NCBI RefSeq assembly: GCF_014905175.1
Contig: NC_057792.1
Coordinates: forward strand, 18,172,963-18,236,962
Source of the DNA: Aphidius gifuensis
Taxonomy: Eukaryota > Arthropoda > Insecta > Hymenoptera > Braconidae
Length of the DNA stretch: 64,000 nt
Direction: 5' to 3'
Shown: one piece after another, positions 22,652 to 36,383 of the stretch
Layout: each line of letters starts with the position of its first letter
How positions within the stretch are numbered: position 1 is the first letter of the stretch
The notes under the pieces: generated by a model
Databases searched by the model: none
What the model was told of the DNA's origin: nothing
What the model saw: only the letters and a program-made list of their open reading frames with translations
Made by a program: the position numbers and the translations under genes

Positions 22652-24587
22652 TTAGAGTAACATTGTTGTTGGATTTTCCATGAGGCTCTTGAAAGCAGCG
22701 AGCCATTGTGCACCAACAGCACCATCAACAGTTCTATGATCACAACTTGCTGTTACTGACATAAATTGACCAGTTGTGAAGCTAAAATAAATTTTAAAAA
22801 ACCAATTAAATTATGTTAATTAAAATGATAAATACAAAATGTAATAAAATTAATTTACCCTCTTTCATTGTTTGCTGGAATTAGTCTTGTTTCAGTTGTA
22901 CCAATTGCAAGAATAATTGATTGTGGTGGATTAACAATTGCTGAGAAATTTTTAACACCAAACATACCAAGATTTGATACTGTAATAGTACCACCTTGGA
23001 ATTCTTGGGGTTGAAGTTTTCCTTCACGTGCTTTAGCAGCAAGTGCTTTAACGTCTTTGCTAATTTCAACAATTCCTTTCCAATCAGCACCAAATACTAT
23101 TGGAGTTATTAGACCAGAATCAGTACTTACAGCAACACTCACATCAACATTGTCATATCTAAATAAATAAATAATATTAGTAAATAAAATTAAAAAATTA
23201 TTTTCATAATCATTAAATAAACTTACTGTCTAATAACATCACCCATCCATGCAGTATTACCCTCTGGTACTTTTTTACATGCCATTGCCATTCCCTTGAT
23301 AATAATATCATTGATACTAAGTTTAACTTTATCTTTTTCCAACATTTTATTAAATTGTTCTCTCATAGCCATTGCATTATCCATTTTAATATCAATTGTT
23401 AAATAATAATGTGGTATTGTTTGTTTACTTTCCAATAAACGTTTGGCAATAACACCACGTATATTAGAAACAGGCATATCAACACCACCAGAAAATGCAG
23501 TGCCAATTGAACCAGCTGTTGCTGGTGATGCACCCTCAAGATCTTTTGATGTTATTGAACCAAATAATCCACTTCCTTTTAATCCCTGTATATAATAATA
23601 TACCAAATATATTTAATAACAAACATAACACTTTTATTTTTTAAACTGATGAATGAAAATAATACCTGAAGACTTAAACCTCGTTGAGCAGCTAATGTTT
23701 TAGCATATGGACTTGCATAAATTCTATCACCAGAAGAAGTTGGCAATGATGGAGTTGAAGTTGATGATGCAACTGGTGCTGATGCTGGTTTAGGTGGTGA
23801 TGGTGGTGGTGGAGGAGGAGATGGAGCTGCTGCAGCTGGAGTTGGAGCAACTGGTGTTGATGAACCATCATCTTTGTAATCGTTAAAAGCTGCAATACTT
23901 GCTCCAGTTTCAACAATAATACATACTAAAGAACCAATTGTTATATTTTTAGTTCCAGCTGGTACCAATATTTTAGCAAGATATCCTTCTTCAGGTGTTT
24001 CGAAACCCATTGTTGCTTTGTCTGTTTCAATTTCAGCCAATAAATCACCTTCTGTTAATCTATCACCTGTAAAATATTACCAGCATAATTATTGTACTTT
24101 TTATTATTAATTTAAAAATATAATAATATATATTTTTCATGTTATTTACCTTCTTTTTTATGCCAAGTAATTATTGTGCCAGTTTCCATTGTTGGTGACA
24201 ATGCTGGTAATGTCACCTTCACATGATCTGGATAATCTGCATAATAACGAAACTGTTGTTTCCATGGTCCAACTGATATTTTTTGTGCATTTATTCCTTG
24301 ACATCTGTATGTTAATTAATTTAATTAAATAATAATATCATCAAATCATAACCTATTGACATAACTTGTATAATTTTTTTTTTAAACACTAAATATTAAA
24401 ATATATAAAATGACAATTGTAGGATATTAATTTGAATAACATTATAAAATAATTAGACAAACCTTTGATTTAATTTTCTGTGAAGACATCGAGTTGTTAA
24501 ACATCGAACGACATTACTTTTCACCGCGTTACGTAGTGTCACCCGAGCCAAGTCATTGCGCAGCTGATTTGTTGTTCTCAGTAACAT
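22652..24587 (-). CDS. DLAT: Dihydrolipoyl acetyltransferase, E2 of the pyruvate dehydrogenase complex
   Basis: Mitochondrial E2 core transferring acetyl groups to CoA. Six minus-strand exons: 24587-24463, 24304-24150, 24066-23666, 23585-23227, 23158-22859, 22781-22652 (489 aa; all phases close). Order of parts: a basic, acid-poor mitochondrial presequence (MLLRTTNQLRNDLARVTLRN), a lipoyl domain with the lipoylated Lys in ETDKATMGFE, a Pro/Ala linker, a peripheral subunit-binding domain (YASPYAKTLAAQRGL, then GLFGSITSKDLE), and the catalytic domain with FGVKNFSAIVNPPQSIILAIG and the active-site DHRTVDGA. Only one lipoyl domain is present; the human enzyme has two. A 5' UTR intron is likely (donor GTATGT near 24689, acceptor near 24608). 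Confidence 0.96.
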
Positions 24588-25448
24588 TATAAAAAAATAT
24601 ATCTATCTAAAATTAATAAAACAAATATTTAATATTGTAATTTAAAAATTTATTAATGTTTTTATTTATTTTAAGTAAATATTTTACATACCAGCAAGAA
24701 AATTAAAAAATATATATCGGGAACGTAAATTCAGTGGGGTTGATGACAAGGGAGCCAACTTGAATCTGATTGAATTTCTAAAATAACATTATAAAAAATC
24801 AAAAGTCTCTAGCAGTCTCTAGAATTGTCAATAGTTTTTTATCAGAATTTATGTAATTCAAATTTGGCTGATTAATTTTAATTTTATTCATGATAAATAA
24901 TTTATTATTGTTGAAGTATAACGCTTATCTAAACCATTTTAATCAATTAATAAAATGCTAATATTTTTCTCTTTTCAATGACAATATTAATTTAAATACT
25001 GATGCTATATCTTAATAATATAATTTAATAGTCGTATTGCATATTTTATCATATGTAAATATTGTTATTGAACTTGACATTGGTTTATTTGATATTTATA
25101 TAATATAATAAATTTTTATCATTAAATATACGTAAAAATTCCAAAAGATTTTTCGAAATTTATCCGTATTTCTATGAATTTCTCCGTAATTTTTTTGGGA
25201 GGATATATTATATTGTTATAAGCAAATTATCAATGATAAATATTATGAAATATTTGTTATCAGTAAATTCTTAAGAAGCCAATCAAATTCAAAGCCAATG
25301 TTACAATTATCAATGTTTATAAAATATATATAAGCTATCGCTCTTGATCCATGACTTATGTAATTTTTTTTAAATGAACAAATGTAATTAGAATAAAAAT
25401 AAATAGAATTATAGCAAAATTAAAGTAAAAAAATGCAAAAAATATAAC
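24588..25448. other. PDC-E2 upstream region
   Basis: Holds the probable 5' UTR exon and promoter of the E2 gene (more complex sequence at 24690-24790) and then A/T-rich spacer up to the tRNA. A pair of similar short motifs (TATCCGTATTTCTATGAATT, TCTCCGTAATTT) lies at about 25155-25195. No gene seen. Confidence 0.45.
25437..25442 (-). terminator. Pol III oligo-T terminator of tRNA-Lys
   Basis: Six Ts on the minus strand, starting six bases after the tRNA 3' end; the usual signal for Pol III release. Confidence 0.7.
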
Positions 25449-25521
25449 CGCCCGAACAGGGACTTGAACCCTGGACCCTCAGATTAAAAGTCTGATGCTC
25501 TACCGGCTGAGCTATCCGGGC
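25449..25521 (-). tRNA. trnK-UUU: tRNA-Lys (anticodon UUU)
   Basis: A 73-nt cloverleaf on the minus strand, without intron. Acceptor arms GCCCGGA and TTCGGGC pair (one G-T wobble), with discriminator G. The D arm is AGCTCAGCCGGTAGAGC, the anticodon stem-loop CAGACTTTTAATCTG, and the T arm CAGGGTTCAAGTCCCTG. The anticodon TTT reads AAA/AAG. The internal A and B boxes are intact. A run of six Ts follows on the transcribed strand (plus 25437-25442) and would end Pol III transcription. CCA is not encoded, as expected for a nuclear gene. Confidence 0.97.
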
Positions 25522-26309
25522 GACGGTTATTTTTCTAGCATTTCAGAAGTCCGCAAGTTCTACCACTAGAAAAATTGATAGCGTTGTGATGTGACTAGAA
25601 TATCACTAATAAATTTAGTTATTTTTAGTAATAAATAATTTTGCATGGTGGACATTTACCTTAACATTCAAAATAGATCAAATAGATTTGAGTGTAAATA
25701 CACCTTAAGAACTGTCATTTTTTGCATTGCAATTGCATTGTATTGCATGATGACTATTTACTTGTATACAGAATACAGATATGTATACTTATATATGAAA
25801 AAAAAAAAACTGTACAATTAATTTATAAACTTTCATTTATTTTATAAAAATGAATTTAAAATTTATGAATTTTTAAATGTTATCTTAAATTGTGTGTTTT
25901 TATATACAAATGGTGTTTTTAAATTTTTTTAAAAAATTTAGATCTAGTCAACATAATGAAACCTTATGAAAAATGAATAATTTTTTTTTAATTTTTTGTC
26001 ATCATGGACAGTTATAGTGATGCATTATAAAAATCTAGTCAAATTAAATTATTAATAATTTTTTAATTACTTGTGATATTGGTAAAAAATAAAAAATAGA
26101 AAAAAAATTAATTATCATTGTTTAATGAGTGTTTAAAAATTTTTTAATTGTTGGTGGTATAAAAATATATATTACCAAATGTTAAAATATAAATGTTATA
26201 TTTAAAAATAATATTTATAAAAATTATTATTGACAAGTTTATAAAATTTCAATGACTTCAAAGTATAATGAAATTTTTATTAGAAAAATAGCAAGGTTGA
26301 AAGAATGCA
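25522..26309 (+). promoter_or_regulatory. Region between tRNA-Lys and Megf8
   Basis: About 790 bp, A/T-rich after the first 250 bases. It should contain the Megf8 promoter and 5' UTR, but no convincing TATA box or initiator stands out in the A/T background. Confidence 0.35.
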
Positions 26310-29300
26310 ATGGGGTTGATGATAATAAAATTTCCATGGTTTATCACATGGACATGTCTTATATGGGGATTAAATTCAAGCCCTCAAGTGTTACCTAAAC
26401 AAGTACCATGTGATAAAACACGTAAAGTTTTTACTGATACATGGGGAATGATTAGCGATGGCCCTATGGGATCAAATTATACACAGGATTCACACTGTGA
26501 ATGGCTTATCCAAGGTATTATTTTATATTTTTTACTATTAAAATTGGATTATTGTTTAATTATTTATTCTTTTTCTTACAGCCAATAAAAGTAGCCAATT
26601 TATAACTCTTAGTTTTCGTACAATGGGAACAGAGTGTAGTTATGATTATGTTTTTGTTTATGATGGTGATTCATTTCGTTCACCATTACTTGGTAGTTTT
26701 AGTGGTAAAACTGAGCCTCAACAAGTAACATCATCATCTGGCTATGTAAGTTAATTATTATTTGAAAAAAAAGACTATTCAATTAATTAAATACATGTTG
26801 TAATTTTGTTTTTTAGATGTTAATATTATTGTACAGTGATACAAATTATGTTTTGGATGGTTTTCATGCTGAATTTTCAGTAACAGATTGTCCAAATAAT
26901 TGTACACGACATGGTAAATGTATTAATAATACATGTTTTTGTGAAAATAATTGGGGTGGAAAAGATTGTTCAAGAGAATTATGTCCAGATAATTGTGGTA
27001 ATGGAGGTTTATGTAGTACTAATAAATGTCAATGTAAAAAAGGTTTTTCTGGTCAATCATGTTCGTTAAATTCAAAAAGACCAGATGGAAATAAATGGCA
27101 CTGGTTATCACATTCAGAAAGTGGATTAACACCAAGAGCAGCACATTCAGCAGTATATGATACTCAAACAGATTCATTATTTGTATTTGGTGGATATGAT
27201 CTTAATTATGTACTTGGTGATCTTCAAGTTTATAGATTTAATACAAGCCAATGGGAAGATGAACATGGTGTAATACTAGAAAGTCCATCATCTGTTGATT
27301 ATTTAGATCCAACATTAATTAAAAATGAACTTGAACGAATTAGTGCAGGTGAAGAAAAATATGGTTTATCATCAAGATCATTTGCTTGGAAATTATTGTA
27401 TAATATTAAAAGTAACAGTAGCATTGGTTTAACTAATAATAATACTGAATATTTATCAACAAATCAACGTGAACGTATAAAAAAATTACATGAAATTCAT
27501 ACAAATAAACAAAAACGTCATAGTCATCAATCATATAAAACAAATGATTCATCATTTTGGCAAGAATATTTATTTGACACACCAGTAATAAATAAAATTA
27601 AAAAAACAAATTTTATAAATGATAAAATAAAACGTAATATACCAGAATATTTAACACCAGCACCACGTTATGGTCATGCTGCTTGTAAATATGAAAAAGG
27701 TTTTGTAATTTATGGTGGAAAATTATCAGATGGTACATTGTCAAATGAACTTTGGCATTATAATATTAAAGATAAAATATGGACACGTAGAGCTAAAAAT
27801 TCACCACTAAAACCACCAGCTTTAACACGACATACATTAACATTAGCAAAAGATAATATTTATATATTTGGTGGTAGTACAGTTGACGGTGAATTTTCAT
27901 CAAATTTATATACAATACGACTTAATATGACAAATAGTACAAATGAAAAATGGATTAAAGTAAGACCACGTGGTGGTAAAGAATTAGATGTACGTGTTGT
28001 TGCACATTCAACAGTTTATCATATTGCAACAAATTCATTGTTAGTTTATGGTGGTGTTGTTGCAAGTGTTGCAAGATTTAGTAAATTATCTGATAGAATG
28101 TTTGTATTTCAAATAAGTCGTAAAGTATGGTCGGAAATTCATTATCCACGTGAACATTTACCAGATGTATATGTACCACGTGAAAGAGCATTTCATTCAT
28201 GCAATATTATTGGTAATTATCTTGTTGTATTTGGTGGCTATTCACATCGTCATAATAAAGAAGAAATATGTTATGATAATCAAATGTATCTTTATAATCT
28301 TGGTTGTCATGTTTGGGTTAGTCATGAGGTACTTGGTATTAATGATAAAGTATCAAGTTATCCAAAACAACAAGGTGTATTTGCTCATGCTGCTGATGTT
28401 AGAAATGATAATACATTATTATTAATTGGTGGTTATCATGGTAATGTTAATGCTGATTTATTAGCATATACATTACCACCAATGTTAGCACCTGGTAATG
28501 ATGAATTAATTGAACCAGAAGAACTTTGTTCAAATCATAAAACATTTACTGAATGTTCAGCAAATCCAGAATGTGGATGGTGTTCAGCTGATGAAATATG
28601 TTATGGTAGAACAATTGGTAGTAATTGTACAACAAATTTACAAACATCAAGATGTCCTGGTGTATGTCCTGTACTTGGTGATTGTCATTCATGTTTAATA
28701 CATGGACAACCTGGTGGTGGTTGGGGTACAAATTCACGTGGTAAAAATTCAATATCAAATAAATTAAATCTTGGTACATGTACATGGTGTGTACAAAATG
28801 CTCGTTGTCATCATAAAAATGATAATTATGGTGTATGTGGTTTACGTGATGATACATTATCACAAATACCCGGTTGGTGGGGTACAAAAGGTACAGAAAT
28901 ATCAAAAGTTGAAGATTGTCGTATTATGGATCGTCGTCCTGGGCTAACATTTCTTAAATATAAACCACCAGTTAATTTTACACAACCAGATTCAGTTACA
29001 ATTGTTAATGCAACGACAATTGATTTTAATGTACCATCAATGCAAGGTGCTAAAAGTGAATCAGCACTTGGTGGTGAAATGATTGCACGTTTAATTGGTT
29101 TTTTAAGACCACCAGAATATTATTGGGATGGTAATAATGAACAATTAAAAATATGTGTAAGTTATAATAGTGCAACACTTCGTGTATTACAATATACAAA
29201 TAATAATATGTCAAATAAAGAATTAGAACTTGTTGCAAATTTAACTGCTGAAACATCACAATGTATACCAACAAAATGGCAAAATGGTAATTATATGACA

Positions 29301-32300
29301 CTTGATAATGGTCGTTATCTTCTTGATTTTGAATCAAAACGTATGGTTACAGTTAATTATGCATATCCAAGTAAAATGGAAATAACACATAATCGTAAAA
29401 ATGAAAATCCAAAAGTATTTACATTTGAATATCTTGAACCATATCAAAATGGTTCATGTTATCAATATAAAAATTGTCTTCATTGTTTAACTGATTCATC
29501 ATGTGGATGGTGTGATATTAATAATAAATGTTTATCACGTTCATTGGATGAAAAAAAAAGTTGTTCAATAACAATTGATATTGATAAAAATGGTTTATTT
29601 ATAAATGAATGGCATTATTTAACAATAACACCATCATCATGTGCAAATTGTTCAAATTATATATCATGTGAATCATGTGTTGAAACAAATATATGTGAAT
29701 GGTGGACAGAAGAAGCAAGATGTGCAAGATTAGGTAGATTACCAAATAGTGTTATTAATATTAAACAATGTCCAATTTCATGTAATAAAAGAATTAATTG
29801 TACACAATGTTTGGATGAACGTGGTCGTTGTGTATGGTGTGAAGCAACAAATGAATGTTTTTCATTTTCTGTATATACATCTGAATATCAATTTGGTTTA
29901 TGTCGTGAATGGATGGATCAAGCTGGTCTTATGGGTGTAACATCACGTTCAGCTACATCATTAATAAGTGGTAATGATCAATGTAAAAGTTGCAATAGAC
30001 ATACAAATTGTACAAGTTGTCTTCATTCATTAAGTTGTGGTTGGTGTTATAATATTGATAATCCAATTATTGGCTCATGTGTACAAGGTGATTTTAATAA
30101 AGCCCATGTTAATTGTAATATTATTATTAATAATTATTACAATGAAACATTGAGTGTTGATAAATCAGGTTGGGCATATGCACAATGTCCAGATGTTGAT
30201 GAGTGTGATCTTGGTCTTCATGATTGTCATTTAAATGCAATATGTACAAATACACATGGCAGTTATAGCTGTCAATGCAAACGTGGTTTTAATGGTGATG
30301 GAAAAGATAATTGTACTAAAACATGTTATGAAAAATGTATCAATGGATATTGTAGTGAAGCACCAGATTATAAATGTCAATGTAATCTTGGTTGGACTGG
30401 TTCTGATTGTAAAACAAATTGTGGCTGTTATAATCATTCAACATGTACAAATAGTGTTGGTATTTGTGATGAATGTCAAGATTGGACAACTGGAAGATTT
30501 TGTGATAGTTGTAAAATTGGAAGTTATGGTAATGCAACAACATCATTTGGTTGTCATCAGTGTAAATGTAATAATCATGGTGATGAAAATATGAATTATT
30601 GTGATAGTAAAACAGGACATTGTTTTTGTAAAGATAATACTGAAGGTGCTAATTGTGAATTATGTCAAAAAGGATATTATGGTAATCCAGAAAATGGTGG
30701 TATGTGTTATTATGGTTGTATGTCTAGAGGTATTATTAGTGGATATAAAAATGGTAAACAAGGTCTTGGTAGTAGATATTCAAAATTATCAATTTGGGAT
30801 AATTATTCTGATAATAATCAAACAAAAGAATGTTTATGGATTATAATATCATCAAAAGAAGATAATTTAACAACAAATTTAATAATGCCACCAGCTGTTC
30901 CAAGTGTTATACAATTTTCAATTCACAAAGATATTAATGTTAGTTGTCAAGAAAATAGTGTTTATGTTTATGATGGTTTACCAAATTTTGTATCATCAAT
31001 AAATAACTATCAAAGCCAATTACTTGGTGTTTATTGTTCAGATAGTACAGATTATCCAATAACTGTTGAGGCAAAAAGTGGAATATTAACTGTACACTAT
31101 AAACAGCTTAATGAAATTGAAGGTTTTAATGCAAGTTATATTTTATTAACATGTAATGATAATTGTCCAATAAATCGTAAATGTCGTGGTGGTAATTGTC
31201 TTTGTAAAAATGGTTTTGTTGGTATTGATTGTGATATTGAATTATGTCCAAATAATTGTACATCATCTAAAAAACAAGGTATTTGTGATAAAAGTTATGG
31301 ACATTGTGTATGTACAAATGGTTATGGTGGACGTGATTGTTCAATTAAAATAAAAGAACATCAATTAGTATTTACTGAATTATTTAATTCAGAATATCTT
31401 GCTGATCATCTTGATCATTTACGTAAAACATTACCACGTTTTGGACATAGTTTAGTTGCTGATCGTCGTGGTAGTTTATGGATGTTTGGTGGTTATTCAT
31501 TATCACATGGTGCATTAAATGATATACGTTTATTTGATACTAAAAATAATACATGGATGCCAGTAACTGTTGAATCAACATCTGAATCATCAATGCCACA
31601 AGGTAGATATTTTCATGCAGCTGAAATTGTACATAGTCGTCAACAAATATATATTTATGGTGGTTTAACAATGAAAGATAAATCAAATAATACATTAAAT
31701 GATTTTTGGAAATTTAGTTTACAAAATCAAAGATGGCATTATGTTAAACAAGATTTAATTATTGATGAACCACCACCATTAGCTGGTCATACATTAACAT
31801 TACGTAGAAATCAAGATACTGAAAGTTTAATACTAATTGGTGGTTTTAGTACAAGTTATGGTTATTTAGATAGTGTTTGGGAATTTAATTTAGAAACTGA
31901 AATATGGATTAAACTTGTAACAGCTAAAAATGGTCCACTTGGTGTTTATGGTCATAGTGCTGTATATCATACTAAAACAGATAGTATATATATATTTGGT
32001 GGATATACATATGAAGTTAATAAAACATTTATATCAAATAAACTTTATGCACTTAATTATAAAACACGTACATGGTCAGCATTACCATCATTTGATAATG
32101 ATTTAACAGATAATAATTTATTACCACAAGCACGTTATTTACATTCAGCAGTAACAACTGATGAATATATGATAATATATGGTGGACGTCAAAAACCACA
32201 TAATAATCGTGATACATTAATTGCATATAAATATGCATGTAATTTATGGATTAAATTATTAACAAAAGATACTGATATTATTGGTAAATCACCACCACCA

Positions 32301-32710
32301 TCATATGCTAATGCTATGACACATATTGATCCTGATGTTAATGTAATATATATTGTTGGAGGTTTTGATGGTGGTACTAAATGTCATGTTACTAAAATAA
32401 TTATACCAAAAGATATATGTAATCTTTGGACTGATAAAACAGTATGTAGAAAATATTTTGGTTGTTCATTTTGTTCAGTAACAACAATTGATGGTATTAA
32501 TTCATCATATTGTTTTTCAAATCAATTATCATCAAATCATGATGATAAATGTGATATTAATGTTATACAATCACAACGTTCAAATGGAGTTTTTTGTAAT
32601 TCTGAATTAATGTCAAATCGTAAATGTCAAAATTTTAAAACTTGTACAGAATGTTTAGCTGAATGGCCATTTTATCATGATGCTGGTGATGTTAATCATG
32701 ACGACGATGA

Positions 32711-32743
<33 letters not shown>

Positions 32744-35456
32744 AGATGAAGATGATGATGATGCTATTGTATGTAAATGGTGTACAAATTGTCCACAAGG
32801 TAAATGCATACCATCAGAAAAAAATTGTGATGAACAAAATAAATGTAATAGACGACAAAATGAAATTATTGATATTAATCAATGTAGTGAAAGTAAATGT
32901 CCAGCAAGTGATTGTGAAAAATGTTCTAATTTAGGTGATAATTGTATTTGGACACGACAAATATTAAAAACATCAGATTATGGATGGAAAATGTCAAGTG
33001 AACCTGTATATGATTGGAATTGTATAACAAAAGAAGTATTTGAACGTTCAAATATTGAAAAAAAAAGTAATACATGTGAACCACGTTGTAGTAGTCATAA
33101 AAATTGTAGAGATTGTTTAAATTCAAGTGGTTCTGAGGGTGGTTGGCATGAATGTAGATGGTCAACACAATTAAAAGAATGTATATCACCATCATATCAA
33201 TCACTTTATTGTGCTGGTGGTGTTTGTGGTTTAGTATTACGTAATAATGATATTGATAATTGTCCAGAGTCTTGTTTATCATTTAAACAATGTAGTATAT
33301 GTTTAAAACATTCACATTGTGGTTGGTGTTCACTTGATTCAACAAATACAACTGGTCAAGGTATATGTACAGAAGGTTCACTTGAATCACCAGCAGATCA
33401 TCCAGCTGATGGTACATGTAAAATGCTTTATAATAAATTAAATAATATTAATGAAACATTATTATTTAATGATAACAATAATAATACAAATTTTTCATGG
33501 CACTATGTTAAATGTCCACGTGAAAATGAATGTATAAATGGTCATCATACTTGTACAAAAAATAGTGAAAAATGTGTTGATTTAGATGATGGTTTTGAGT
33601 GTACATGTGGTGATGGTTATAAAAATGAAACATCATTATTATCTAATAATGAATTTGGTAAAAAAATATGTGTACCAATGTGTATACAAGGTTGTGTTAG
33701 AGGTGAATGTACAAGTCCAAATATATGTCGTTGTGATTTTGGTTATATTGGAGCAAATTGTTCAATTCAATGTCAATGTAATGGTCATAGTAATTGTGCT
33801 GGTCCTGATAAACTTGATGAATGTTTAAAATGTTATAATAATACAATGGGTTCACAATGTGATAAATGTGAACCATTATATGTTGGTAATCCAGCAAATA
33901 ATGGACAATGTGTACCTTGTTTAGATTATTGTAATGGTCATACAAGAATATGTATTAATGAAAGTATGACTGTATCTGATCCAAATACAGTTGATCGTAT
34001 GTCTATTGAATTATTAACAAAACAATTAGTTGAAGGACCAGTTGCTAAAGCTAAATGTGTTAATTGTGGTAATAATACAAAAGGTGATAAATGTGGTGAA
34101 TGTGTTTCTGGTTATTTTCGTGGTACTGAAAATTTAAGAGATGTATGTAGACCATGTGAATGTCATGGACATGGTTATACATGTGATCCAATAACTGGTG
34201 AAAAATGTAATTGTGGTAATAATACTGAAAGTGAACCATCATGTATTAGTGGTCCAAGTGGTGGTATTAATAGCGGTGGTGGTGGTGGTATACCATGTTG
34301 GAAAGTACAATGTAGTAAATGTCGTGAAAATTATGCTGGTACACCAACAATGGGACATCAATGTTATAAAACAGTTACTGTTGATAATAAAATGTGTTTT
34401 GATTCAAAACTTATTGATGAATGTAAAATGAAACCAAAACCATTAAATCCTGGTGAGACAGTTTTTTATATGGTACAACCAAGATTTATGAATGTTGATA
34501 TACGTATTATTGTTGATGTTACACAAGGTGCATTAGATTTATTTTTAAGTCCACAACCAGATTCATTTGTTGTTAATATTAATTCAACAACTGGCTATCA
34601 ACAAGTTGAAATTGATAGTAGATTTAAATGGAAAAATGAACATTATGAAAATTGGTTTGATCAACGTGATCGTCTTTTATATCGTGTTAAATTTATTGAA
34701 TTTCATTCAAATTTATATAATGATTCTGATTCAAATGAATCAACTTGGAATACACAAATACCACAATATATTGTTATGGAAAGATATGCTGAAGGTCTTG
34801 CAACATTTATAACAATTGAAAAAAGAAATACATTTTTAATTGTTAGAAATTTAACAAATAGATTGGTATTAACATTACCACAAGATAAACATGAACTTGG
34901 TCAAACAAAATTTCATATTGCATTACAAGCAATTGATACATCAAATGTAGATTCAAATAATCATGCTGCATATGGAATGATATTTTTTCGTCAAGATCAA
35001 TTACATATTGATTTATTTGTATTTTTTTCAGTATTTTTTTCATGTTTTTTTTTATTTTTAGCTGCTTGTGTTGTTGCATGGAAAACAAAACAAGCTGCTG
35101 ATATAAGACGTGCACGTAGACGACATGTTGTTGAAATGTTACACATGGCTAAAAGACCATTTGCTTGTGTTACTGTATTATATGATCATAATAAAAATGG
35201 ACATAGTCCAAATTCACCATTACGTAAACGTCGACGTAATAAAGTTAATAATTTTCATAGTGATGTTAGGCCAATTGCTGTTGAACCAACTGATGATGGT
35301 ATTGCTGCTGTTGCAACAGTATTTATTAAATTACCTGGTGGAAGAAATGCACCAGTTAAACTTGGTCTTGGTAGTTCACTTATATTATTGACAAGAGTTT
35401 ATCCTGTCAATAGCAGAGTTTTTCTTCGTCGCAGACACAGTCATGCTATTAATTAA
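26310..35456 (+). CDS. Megf8: Megf8 (multiple EGF-like domains protein 8), giant single-pass membrane protein
   Basis: Exons 26310-26514, 26582-26745 and a single 8640-bp exon 26817-35456; phases 1 and 0; 3002 aa. Cell-surface protein; in vertebrates it works with MOSMO and the E3 ligase MGRN1 to down-regulate Smoothened. Order: signal peptide, CUB 1 (about residues 30-140), EGF-like repeats, Kelch set 1 (about 240-675), PSI and Cys-rich modules, Ca-binding EGF (DVDECDLGLHDCHLNAIC, about 1250), laminin-type EGFs, CUB 2 (about 1435-1570), EGFs, Kelch set 2 (about 1660-1985), PSI modules, laminin EGFs, TM helix (about 2854), and a cytoplasmic tail with MAKRPFACVTV, the counterpart of the MASRPF motif. 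Two CUB-EGF-Kelch-PSI rounds and the length (human about 2845) separate it from attractin (one round). ATG 26319 is an alternative start. Confidence 0.95.
32699..32764 (+). repeat. GAT/GAC triplet repeat coding an acidic tract in Megf8
   Basis: Imperfect (GAT/GAC/GAA)n run encoding about 22 consecutive Asp/Glu residues with a few Asn, around residue 2085 of Megf8. It sits inside a Cys-rich PSI-like module between CLAEWPF and CKWC. It interrupts an otherwise conserved ectodomain and is likely length-variable. Confidence 0.8.
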
Positions 35457-36383
35457 CACAATAGCTTTTTTTATTAACGAAAAAAAATAAAACAAACGAA
35501 ACAAGCGTGTTGTATAAATAGCCAATTGAATTATTTAATTTTTAAATATACTTACTAAAAATATAATTAATTTCTTTTTTTCTTTTATGTATAGAAAAAA
35601 ATGTATAGAGTCTTGAAAATTTTCATGTTTTATTTTAACTAAGCAATTAAATTTTTATTATATAAATTAATTAATATATAAATGTTTTTGAATGTTTTAA
35701 TATGTTATTAGCATTGCCATTCCTTGAAATAATTTAAGCACATTATACAATGTACATTTGTATATATATACACCAATTTGTATTATAAATTATAATTATA
35801 AATATAATTTTCTTTTGTATCAATTTTATTATTTTTTTCTTTTCTTTTTAAATGGGCTGCTATAAATAATTGTAATACAATATTAATATTATTTTTATTT
35901 GTTTATTTAAAATAATTTTTATAATAAATAAAAAATTAATATATGCAATGAATTTAAACACAAATATTGCCTTTTTTTTTGTTGTCTTTATTTCACTCTG
36001 TATTTTTTTTTTAAATTTAATTTTATTCATCATTTAAAATAATTTAATTCACATGTGTTTATTAAGAATGAATATATATATTTATTTTATTTAGAAGTTT
36101 TAAAAAAAAAAAAAAACTTTTTAACAATTGATTACATTTTTATAATTTTATAATCAAGAATGTATTTGAAAACCATTACCACTTGTACTTGTTTATGTTT
36201 TTTTTATTATTCGACTTGCTGATGACATTTTATTCAAGCGAATTGAAAAAAAATTATTATTTTTTGTTCATAAAAACACGAAGGTGAAGGAAAAAAATAA
36301 ATTAAAATTTAATAAACCATTATTAAATAAAAAAGTATTGAATAATTTTACTTTTTTTTTTTGACCTTATTTAACCCAATTGA
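35457..36383. other. Convergent 3' region of Megf8 and Sec22
   Basis: Holds both 3' UTRs. AATAAA near 35486 is a candidate Megf8 polyadenylation signal. Nothing else stands out. Confidence 0.5.

Noticed and set aside
26817..35456. Identification as attractin / distracted
   Set aside because: Shares CUB, EGF, Kelch and PSI modules, but this protein has two full CUB-EGF-Kelch-PSI rounds and is about 3000 aa, as in MEGF8; attractin is about 1400 aa with one round.
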